Shown here piece after piece: positions 1 to 8,200 of a stretch of 43,129 bases of DNA; the stretch's first letter is position 1, and each line of letters starts with the position of its first letter. The notes beneath the pieces are model-generated. The model ran no database searches and was not told where the DNA came from. It was given only the letters and a program-made list of their open reading frames with translations. The position numbers and the translations under genes were made by a program. Location: contig BLLK01000049.1 of the NCBI GenBank assembly GCA_021927905.1, forward strand, positions 1-43,129. Reading direction: 5' to 3'. This DNA is from Chaetoceros tenuissimus. Taxonomy: Eukaryota; Bacillariophyta; Thalassiosirophyceae; Chaetocerotales; Chaetocerotaceae.

Positions 1-1
1 C

Positions 2-1033
2 TATGAGGGAATGAGACATGTCCTTGAAGCTTCACCTCAATTGAATTATATGGATTATCCTAACCAAATCCTTGATGGATCAATTTTATTAATGTACAAG
101 ACTATCCCACGTACAGGAGATGCAAGTACAGAGAGAGGATTTAGGAATATGATAATTTCTATGACTGGTGTACCTCAAGATGTTACCAGTCAAGATGATA
201 GAGATTATTTAGAAGAAGAATGTGAAAATTTGCAATATCTCTTTACCAAAGTTGTTCAAATTATTGCTGGAGATGAACCACTTCCAGTTGATCCAAATGA
301 AGAGATTGGAGATCTTACTGAGGCCATAATGGATGAAAATAATGCTATTAGTCAAGATGGAGGGATCACAATTGAAGTGCGTCAAGCTAGGATTGCTATC
401 TTTCAGCAAGCATCAAGTGTCAAGTACACAGAAACGTGGTGTGCAAGTATTGTGTATGCAATTTTTGAAGTAAGAAAGATATTTGAAAAGATTCGTAGAG
501 AAGGTGGTAGACGTAATGCAGGTTTGCAATATGTACGAGAGAGAGATGTGACAGAGGACAGTCCGATGTTAGATATGAGTGAAGAGGTTGCAAATTCATT
601 GACACATTTGTTTTCATTCTTGAGTAACAAGAATAAGATGCTTTCTCTATCAAGAATGTTGAATATTCATTGCTCTGATTTGAATAGGACAAAGAAGAAG
701 ACAGCTATTGATGTGTTGAATCGAATCTTGAATTGTTATGCAGCAAAATATCATGACATCTTTGTAGAGGGAGATGTGGCTTTGTATCGCTTGCAAGAAG
801 AAGTTGTTGATGAAGCAGCAGATGAATTTATCAATGAAGGGTTTGGTGTAGATGGTGATCAATCTCGAGATCAATTGCCAGTTGAGTCACAAGAGTATTT
901 GGATCAGCATGATATGGAAAGAGATCGCCGTTCAGCAATGACTACTAGAAATACAACTAGAATCTGGACAGAACGCGAAGAAGTGCAAGAGGATAATATT
1001 TTGCAACAAGAGTATTTGAATAGAAGGGATTAA
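2..1033 (+). CDS. C-terminal part of giant USP-linked protein (copy A, partial)
   Basis: The frame is open from the window edge (codons from base 2) to a TAA at 1031-1033 and equals the last 343 residues of the protein in copies B and C. The visible part is mostly predicted helix, rich in Glu, Asp, Arg and Gln, with no motif I recognise and no membrane segment. It belongs to the fourth exon of the gene. The Met at 11 is an internal residue, not a start, because the upstream codons match those before the same Met in copies B and C. Whether the missing upstream part is intact cannot be told from here. Confidence 0.7.
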   Translation, partial: YEGMRHVLEASPQLNYMDYPNQILDGSILLMYKTIPRTGDASTERGFRNMIISMTGVPQDVTSQDDRDYLEEECENLQYLFTKVVQIIAGDEPLPVDPNEEIGDLTEAIMDENNAISQDGGITIEVRQARIAIFQQASSVKYTETWCASIVYAIFEVRKIFEKIRREGGRRNAGLQYVRERDVTEDSPMLDMSEEVANSLTHLFSFLSNKNKMLSLSRMLNIHCSDLNRTKKKTAIDVLNRILNCYAAKYHDIFVEGDVALYRLQEEVVDEAADEFINEGFGVDGDQSRDQLPVESQEYLDQHDMERDRRSAMTTRNTTRIWTEREEVQEDNILQQEYLNRRD

Positions 1034-1366
1034 TACTACTTTGGTGAAAAGTTTATAATTTTTGAGTAAACATAATATAGTATGGAATAAGAGCATAGTC
1101 AAAATCATGGTTTCAAAAGCTACTTTTCATAGCAATAAATGTATATCATAAAGACAGTGAGGTGTGTCAACATAGTTTTTCAGTATGCTCAATGATATTC
1201 TTCAAAAAAATCCCCACTAAAAACAGTTTATGAAAACCTCAATTTTTACAAAAGACTTAGAGATTTTCAGAATAATGTGAAAAAATACAAGTCATGGGAA
1301 AAACTGAAAAATATTTGATGAATGCCAATTTCAATAGCAGAAATGAATTTGTCATGAAATTTAGAG

Positions 1367-1482
1367 TGGAATGGATAACCAACACTTATGGTATCACTTC
1401 TTGGAAAGAGGTGAAATTACAGATTATACCATTGTCATATGGTGCGAAATGAAAGTAGGGGTTCGATTCCCAACCATCCGCA
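1367..1482 (+). ncRNA. tRNA-like fold with perfect B box (copy A)
   Basis: A perfect RNA polymerase III B box, GGTTCGATTCC, sits at 1460-1470. Upstream in order are a possible acceptor strand (1367-1374, pairing with 1474-1480 with one bulged A), a 4-bp stem ACCA/TGGT (1378-1381 with 1389-1392), and a 7-bp stem TCACTTC/GAGGTGA (1394-1400 with 1408-1414) closing a 7-base loop TTGGAAA. If this is an anticodon loop the anticodon is GGA (Ser), with T at 33 and A at 37. A long variable region would suit a Ser-type tRNA. The D loop lacks GG, the T stem has only three good pairs, and the total is about 25 nt longer than a normal tRNA-Ser, so a degenerate tRNA, a tRNA-derived SINE piece or chance are all possible. 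Confidence 0.35.
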
Positions 1483-1602
1483 GTACTGTAAGTACGTACA
1501 GGAGACATAAAATGATGGTTTGGAGTTAAACAAAGAGATGTCCTATACAACAAAAGATGAAATTGTATGGTATGACCTCATAGAGGATCCTTGAGCTGTA
1601 GC

Positions 1603-2177
1603 TTGACTGACTTTCATTGTCTGGTCAAGAATACTAGAGAAATTCATACAATTGTCCCCCTGATTCTATGTAGTGTACTAAACTATGTACGTACAAGCCC
1701 AGTATGAGTGCCGTGTCCTACCAGTTGGAGTGTCATTGGGTATTTTGGACCTGTAGGGTACATGTAAGCTGTATCATGCCTAACATTCATTGTCTGGTCA
1801 AGAATACAAGAGAAAATCATACAAAGTTCCCCCGATTCCATATAATATGTTAAACTATGTACGTACAAGCCCAGTATGAGTGCAGTATCCTACCAGTTGG
1901 AGTGTCATTGGGTATTTTGGACCTATAGGGTGCATATGAGCTGTGTCATGCCTAATATTCATTGTCTGGTCAAGAATACAAGAGAAAATCATACAAAGGT
2001 CCCCCGATTCCATATAATATGTTAAACTATGTACGTACAAGCCCAGTATGAGTGCAGTATCCTACCAGTTGGAGTGTCATTGGGTATTTTGGACCTATAG
2101 GGTGCATATGAGCTATTTCATGCCTAACATTCATTGTCTGGTCAAGAATACAAGAGAAAATCATACAATAGTCCCCC
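1603..2177 (+). repeat. 172-bp tandem repeats in 3' region (copy A)
   Basis: The block beginning CATTGTCTGGTCAAGAATAC occurs at 1615, 1788, 1960 and 2132, giving spacings of 173, 172 and 172. Each unit also carries the 8-bp palindrome GTACGTAC and a run of C's before ATTCCATAT. About 3.3 units are present. Short minus-strand ORFs of 61 codons inside the units are by-products of the repeat. Confidence 0.85.
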
Positions 2178-2417
2178 AAACAGTAGAAAATGATCATGTT
2201 TTCATATCATACTGTCAATAAGAGTAATTTAGCCTAAATCAGAAATAGCCAATGACTGTCTATGATGATATCTTTGCGGGCCTATAGCATTGGATGTGGA
2301 TGGGGCCTCTAAAAACTAAAGATGGGCCCCTATTCAGCAGAAAATTCTCTATCTAGGCCATGTTTCAGATTGTTCATAGCTCAAAAATGATTTTGCAAAT
2401 AGCCATGGATGAGAATA

Positions 2418-2500
2418 CTAACCCTAACCCTAACCCTAACCCTAACCCTAACCCTAACCCTAACCCTAACCCTAACCCTAACCCTAACCCTAACCCTAAC
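2418..2500 (+). repeat. Interstitial telomeric repeat (CCCTAA)n, 83 bases
   Basis: Nearly 14 perfect copies of the CCCTAA hexamer, C-rich strand on +. This is the orientation of a telomere at the left end of a chromosome. It follows GATGAGAATA in the same phase as the runs at 13593 and 22682 but is longer than those (83 versus 29 bases). The sequence on its right is the start of copy B. Confidence 0.95.
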
Positions 2501-2700
2501 ATGTCATGACATCAAATGACATGGGACTGGCTCAAAACTTAGCTTGATGGATTTCATGGGATTGACTTGTCATGACATCAAATGACATGGGACTGGCTCA
2601 AAACTGAGCGAAATAGAGTGTCTTCAATAGAAAAATTAATGACATGTCATGACATCAGTTGACATGGGACTGGCTCAAAACTGAGCGAAATTAGAGTGTC
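2501..2700 (+). repeat. Three direct repeats with TGTCATGACA palindromes at 5' end of copy B
   Basis: A block of about 40-47 bp containing TGTCATGACATCA and TGACATGGGACTGGCTC occurs near 2501, 2566 and 2642. Each includes the perfect 10-bp palindrome TGTCATGACA, extended to the 12-bp ATGTCATGACAT in the first and third. The second and third share a further stretch, GAGCGAAAT plus GAGTGTCTT. The first begins immediately at the end of copy A's telomeric run. Confidence 0.8.
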
Positions 2701-2990
2701 TTTGTCCGAAAAATTCAACTGATGTCAAAGCAGCTAATATGGTAGTATAAATGGCCTATCAGAAGAATTTCTAGCTATTTAAATATAAATTTCAATTCAA
2801 CTGATTAATCCTATATAAATAAGTTTATATAGCTTCAGTTAATAGCCCATTAGCTGCTCAACTGATGCACAAATGGCCTGAACCTAGAGATCTGCAAAAA
2901 ATGTACAAATATTTTTCATTTTTTGTTCTTCAAAACAATTCATAAAAAAAGAAAGTGCAAATTGCAAAGACTTTGCTACAACAATTTAAA

Positions 2991-3416
2991 ATGAATTCTG
3001 AGAAAAAATATACAAGAGCTCAAGCATACATGGGAATGCACCTTACTAGGGAGGAAAAGAATGAAAGAAAGGAGCAGATGAAACTTTTGGGGGAGCTTAT
3101 TGAAATGAAACATGAATATGAGAGAGTTATTGCAATGAAAAGAAAATATGAGGAGGAATATGAACATTTTAAGTCATCTAAAAGAAGATTCAAACAGGAG
3201 GAGGATGATTTGAGTGATGTTACTGAGCAATCTGTAGAGGAAGCTGTTGTTGAAGCTTATCAGAAGAATCTAGTTACAAATATGGCAAAGGTTGCATCTA
3301 TTCAATTTCAGAATGGTAATGATGAAGTCAAAAGTCAGATTGCTGCAAAGGTTATTGATGAAAAGTTTGCAAAAGCTTTTACTGGTGCTTTATTTGAGAA
3401 ATTACTTGCAGAATAA
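2991..3416 (+). CDS. Small Lys/Glu-rich orphan protein of the unit (ORF1)
   Basis: A 141-residue ORF counted from the first ATG at 2991; the frame is open further upstream but has no earlier ATG. The first half is very rich in Lys, Glu, Arg and Met with heptad-like spacing, so a coiled coil is likely, and includes a basic patch (KSSKRRFK) that could be a nuclear signal. The second half is a less charged helical region ending FEKLLAE. I do not recognise a family. It is the first gene of copy B and is read in the same direction as the others, followed by 240 bp of AT-rich DNA. Copy C lacks this region and copy A is cut before it, so conservation of the frame cannot be tested here. Confidence 0.55.
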   Translation: MNSEKKYTRAQAYMGMHLTREEKNERKEQMKLLGELIEMKHEYERVIAMKRKYEEEYEHFKSSKRRFKQEEDDLSDVTEQSVEEAVVEAYQKNLVTNMAKVASIQFQNGNDEVKSQIAAKVIDEKFAKAFTGALFEKLLAE

Positions 3417-3855
3417 CTATTTAAAATCATCTAAAACAATGCTGGAATCAATTAAAACTGTATATTTAATTTTCGGACAAAATTCTACTAATTTAGCTCG
3501 AATTGACGTCGATGAAGGTCATTGGTATCAAAAATGAGTTTTTTTTTACAAATAATTAAGAGGCTGAATCTTTACACTTAGAGATCAGTTAGAGTTCTAA
3601 GTTTTTTGTGAGAGATCAGTTGAATTATAAATTTTCGATACGAACCGTTAGATGGCGGTTATATTGCAGCTAAAACGCTCTATTTTTGAAATAAAGATTA
3701 TTAAATGTTTAGAGATGAAGAACATTTCTGCAAGACTGGAAATGAAATTTTCAAGTAAAAGAAAGTTTCTTCCAGTGAGTTTTGCTCATAAATTTTCCTA
3801 TTGCATTTTTGCATCACAATACAAGTACCAAATACTACAAAAAAAGAGACTTAAG
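3417..3855 (+). other. Gap between ORF1 and ORF2 of copy B
   Basis: AT-rich spacer. It contains two copies of GAGATCAGTT (near 3581 and 3611), part of a wider set of TCAGTTGA/TCAACTGA motifs in the unit's non-coding DNA. The ORF2 frame is open back to an ATG at 3652, but the 68 codons from there to 3855 read as AT-rich non-coding DNA. Confidence 0.5.
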
Positions 3856-4842
3856 ATGGTATATGATCCTGTTCTATCTGTAGATAGACCAAGTAAAAGA
3901 GTGAAGCAAGTAGCAAGAAAGAAGACTGGTAGAGCTCCATCTAAAAACCAGAATGCAACAAGACTTCTGGTTAGAAGAAAACATCCTAGACTCCCATTCT
4001 CATATATTAAGAGATCAAGTAAGCAAGAGCTACCAGCAAAGAAGCCAGTGGACCCAGTAGTTGGTGCTGATGTAACTGATATTCTTATTAATGTAAAGAA
4101 GAATCAGTTTGAAGAGCTGTTGGGAAAGCATAAAGAAGAAAATGAATATATTCAAAAGATCATGGATAATATGCTGAATCAGCTGGACTCAGACTATGTG
4201 TATGATATATTTGAAGATGAAGGTAGATATGTATACAAGGGCAAAAAAGTTCATGATGAGTTTGAGGATAGTGATTGGGATGATAGTGATGATGAAGATG
4301 CTGTTGTTACATATGCAAAATATGAGCCATTGGCATGGTTTACTCCTGGTAGTCTCAAACAATGGAACAAGAATTATTATTTTTCAAGAAAGAGAGATAC
4401 ATTGTTTGCATTATCTCATGCATTGCATAAGTATTGGATGCTTAGATGTGAAAGAATGGAAGAAAGGAGAGGAATGACTTATTGGCATATTGAATATGAT
4501 AATGGGCTGGAGAATTTGTTGAGTTTGTTTGAGAACACAACTTTGAATTATGAATCAATTTCACTTTTAAAGCATCATGACATGATTGCATTCAAACCTG
4601 AATATAAGGTATTTGCTTCACCTGGATTTAGATTTGATCTTTATGCATTGATGGAGAAGTTGTCTTATAAACATGAAATGATGAAACAGCTTAAGGAACT
4701 GGAAGTAGAAATTGAAAGACTGGAGGAAGCATTGAATCAGAAGCTATCAGTGAGGCCAAGACCAACATTTCAAGAATCAAAAAGAGATGAAGGTTGGATT
4801 GGGAATTGCTTAGGGTTGGATGACTCTGATGATAGTGATTAA
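3856..4842 (+). CDS. Orphan protein with basic N-terminus, acidic patch and coiled coil (ORF2)
   Basis: 328 residues if translation starts at the ATG at 3856; an in-frame ATG at 3652 would add 68 residues of doubtful coding character. Residues about 10-60 are strongly basic, with Lys/Arg clusters suited to nuclear entry and nucleic-acid binding. An acidic stretch follows (DEFEDSDWDDSDDED), then a region rich in Trp, Tyr and Phe that looks like a folded domain, then a leucine-heptad coiled coil (LKELEVEIERLEEAL), and an acidic end (DDSDDSD). No family is recognised. The alternation of basic and acidic blocks recalls nuclear chromatin-associated proteins in general, but that is only an impression. 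The gene lies between ORF1 and the USP gene on the same strand. Confidence 0.6.
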   Translation: MVYDPVLSVDRPSKRVKQVARKKTGRAPSKNQNATRLLVRRKHPRLPFSYIKRSSKQELPAKKPVDPVVGADVTDILINVKKNQFEELLGKHKEENEYIQKIMDNMLNQLDSDYVYDIFEDEGRYVYKGKKVHDEFEDSDWDDSDDEDAVVTYAKYEPLAWFTPGSLKQWNKNYYFSRKRDTLFALSHALHKYWMLRCERMEERRGMTYWHIEYDNGLENLLSLFENTTLNYESISLLKHHDMIAFKPEYKVFASPGFRFDLYALMEKLSYKHEMMKQLKELEVEIERLEEALNQKLSVRPRPTFQESKRDEGWIGNCLGLDDSDDSD

Positions 4843-5280
4843 AGTGATGAGTTTATTTGTGTGTGTTTCTAAAAATTAATCTAAGTGGTATTTGTTAATA
4901 CATTCATATCAGTTGTAGTCATTGGATACAAAAACAATTGCATATGTGAAATCTTATATGTTTTAGAGATAGGAATGTATATAAATATTGTGCGCCAACT
5001 TTTATTGTCAGTTGAGATTTGAATATTTCGTTATGCTTTCATCAGTTGAGCAAAATTTTCATGTGGGAATGGATAGATTAGCTCTTATTTCCATAAGTTA
5101 CGAGGTATTTTGTAGATGTTCTGTTTATTTCAATCAGATTTGGTCATGACTCATATGGGAGTCAACATGAAATATTTGGAAAAGAACATGTTTTGACCAG
5201 TAGATCTGCTCATAAAAAAAGAATTGCCATTTTTGCATCACTTGTGAAAATATAAATCATACTGTTTATCATTCATATCA
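4843..5280 (+). promoter_or_regulatory. Probable promoter region of the USP gene (copy B)
   Basis: 438 bp, AT-rich, without a convincing ORF. TCAGTTG motifs occur near 4907, 5008 and 5042. This must hold the 3' end of ORF2's transcript and the start of the USP gene's transcript. No TATA box position can be named with confidence. Copy C lacks this region entirely. Confidence 0.4.
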
Positions 5281-8200
5281 ATGAAGAAGGATACTACTAC
5301 CTCCGCAGCACCAGCTGCATCTACCAACAATGTCTGGAAGCAAGTACCAGTACCAAAAGGGATTACCAAGTCAGCATTTGATAAGGATGACTTTCCAACT
5401 GTTATTGAAACATACAATGATGCTGGAAAGGTTATCTCTAACGACAAACCATTGTCATCATCTCAGCGTAAGGCAGGAACAGTTGCAAATCTCATGAAGT
5501 CATTCTATTCCATGTCAGTTGAGAAAACTGGTAAAAGAAAAGCAACTCCTAGTGACAAGTCTGACAAAAATACTATTGCCATAATCGAAGATATTATTGT
5601 AGCTAAGGTGGAAGATAGTCCGATCAAATCAGGTAAGATTGTTAGGATTTCTTTAAATGAATGATGATCTTTTTCTGAAAATAATATTCTCACTGATAAA
5701 TTATTGTCTTTTAGACATTGATACTGTTGTGCATACTCCTACTGGGGGTGATGAAGTAGCTTTGACAGGTGGAGTATCAAGTGAGTTAATTTATTTTATT
5801 TACATATGCCTCTTATCATTCATTTACTAATGATGTACTTTCCAAAAAAGGTTTGGCGAAAACATGGAGTGGTACAGGGAATCCTCCGGGACATTCCATG
5901 CATTCCGCAAATGATGGGGAACGGACTGAGAGAACACACCATGGTCAAGATAACAACTTGTCAAATGGAAACAACAATTCCAGTGATGAAAGTAGTGACG
6001 AGAGTGATGGTGATGATGAACCGCCAGCTCATAACTTTACTGAAAATCAACCATGTAATTTCAATGGAGGAACCAATAAGTGCTATGTGGTGGCAGTATT
6101 GCAATTATTGTTTGCATGTCCTTTGCTCATGAGAAGAATTTTAGCCTTGCGTAAGCGTATGCGAGATGTAGAACCAACCTCTCCTTGTCGTCTTACAGAT
6201 GAGTTACTTCGCCTTTGTTACCGAGGAGGTTCTACCTTTGGAAAGACTGATGAAAGGTTCTTATATCAAAACATAAGTGCAGTTGTGAATCATATTGTCA
6301 ATAAAGAGGAAATTGCACATAGTGGTTCATCTATGGCATCTACATCATTCAGATCAAAATGGAAAAGTAATGACCAGCAAGATGCTCGTGAGTTTCTATA
6401 AGTACTTCTTGAATATGTTCGCCAAGAATTGAGGTCAGCTGCTGTTGATGGTCAAGAAGATTTTGACTTACTGCAAATTGAGCAACATGTTATGTCTTAT
6501 TACACATGTCAAAAATGCTCAACTGATTGGCATAATAATCTCCGTCGTGAAGATATTGTTCATGTCCCAGTCAATAAAGAAAAATCAATACAACATGAAT
6601 ATGATGATCTTTACATTCCTATTGAGGTTGAGTTGACATGTCAAGTTTGTTGTAATGATGGTGTTCGAAAGGAAAATGTCAAAAAAAAAGATACGTTATA
6701 CAATGAATCGAGTACACTCATCCTTCATCAATTGAGATACAGTATGAATTATGAAACTGGAAAAGTTGAAAGAAACAATGCTTCTGTTCCAATTGAATTT
6801 GAACTAAATAGAAAAGACAAGAAATTAAAGTTGCGAGCAATCATCCGACATCATCCAAGTCGAATGAAAGGATTAGATTCGGGACATTATTGGGTGTTCC
6901 GCCGTGCTTATGGTATGAATGATAATATTTGGTATGTTGTCAATAATGAGAATGAGACAAGAATGATTGATATGAATGGTGATCAAGAGACATTTGATGA
7001 TCTACTCTTGTCAGAACATTCCTATGTGCTCATCTATGAAGAGGAAAGTAAAGATTCTGAGTTGTCGCAACATGAGAGAGCATACATTGAAAAACTTTCT
7101 CTGAACGATAAGTATTTTCCAAAAGAAAAGATTCAACCAACAAATCCATATCTTCTGAAACGTGAAAAGGAGAGAGAAGCTATGAAACATCGATACTTTG
7201 AAGCTAAGGATACTTCTGATAGGTTTCTTCAACGAATAATTGATCATCAAAAAAAGGATCTTATTCGTGTCAAGGGAAAACAATTTCTAGATAAAAAGAT
7301 TATTCAATCACAACAAAAGTGGAAGTCTGATGGTGAAATGAGAAATAAACTTGATCCAGATAGAACAAGATTTACAGAAGAAAAGTTCAAGGAAATAGGA
7401 AAGAATGAAGTTGGTAGAGAAATTCACAAAACTAAGCAACAAATGAGAAACAAGGAATTAGAATTAAGATCATTGGATCGAGGGATTACCAAAATGGTAA
7501 AGGATAGAGAAGAAAATCCTATTGCAGCAACAGAGAGAGCTCGAGCTGTCCTTGACGGAATAAAGCATCCAACGCGTCATATAGTTCCAAAAGCCAAACA
7601 GAAGAAAGATCTTTCTCCACTTGATTTAGCAAAGATGCGACAAAAGATACAAGATCCAAAAATTATGGATGCATCAATATTCGCAAGACACATACCAACA
7701 GGCCGTATGAGAGATAGAAATTATACTCATAGTCCTGGAGAGGATCTTCGTCGAAGATACAAGAATCAATACATGTCCATCCACCAAACCAAAAAGCAGC
7801 AACAGAAAGAAGCTAATCGGGAAGCACAAATAAAGAGACAAGGCCAGCTTACAAGGATTAGACGCATTTCAGAACATAAAAGAGAAGCTCCAGCAAGAGG
7901 AAGGCAAGTGAATATTTTTGCTAAGTCTGCACCAGCAAAAGCAGATCCAAAACCAAATTCTGAAAATGACACTACTACTGGGATTGGTGTTGCAACAGGT
8001 AATGATCCTCCACCGAGTGAAAATGGTTACTCTTCTCCGCAGAATGATGATATTATAGATAGAGGTCTTGATAGTCCAGCCACAATTCAAAGAGCTACAT
8101 CACAAGATATTTTCAACTTTGCACATCCGCATACTCCAAATGAATCAATATCTGATCTATCCAGAAAGAAAGATGATAAGAGTAAGAAGAAGAAAAGCAA

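Larger units (their letters stand above)
1034..2417 (+). other. Non-coding 3' region of copy A
   Basis: No convincing ORF. It holds a tRNA-like fold (1367-1482), 172-bp tandem repeats (about 1603-2177), then about 240 bases of AT-rich DNA leading to the telomeric run. It is as well conserved between the three copies as the coding part, and always in the same position, so it is part of the unit and not a random flank. Confidence 0.7.
1..2500 (+). mobile_element. Telomere-capped repeated unit, copy A (5' cut by window edge)
   Basis: Only the 3' part of this unit is in the window: the last 343 codons of the giant protein, a 1.38-kb non-coding tail and an 83-base (CCCTAA)n run. It matches copy B at an offset of exactly 11175 with no indel up to the telomeric run, and differs by a few substitutions, for example Phe versus Leu at the codon near 464-466. 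The unit ends in the telomeric run at 2418-2500, where an unrelated sequence (the 5' end of copy B) begins directly. Calling it a mobile element is inference from the repeated structure; no transposase, integrase or reverse transcriptase is seen. Confidence 0.6.

Noticed and set aside
1683-2040. Minus-strand 61-codon frames in the 172-bp repeats (also at 12858 and 21947)
   Set aside because: They recur only because the repeat recurs, have no domain, and lie in the non-coding 3' region.
3652-3855. ORF2 start at the upstream ATG (3652)
   Set aside because: The extra 68 codons have an AT-driven composition unlike the rest of the protein, and the ATG at 3856 directly precedes the basic domain; the longer form cannot be excluded.
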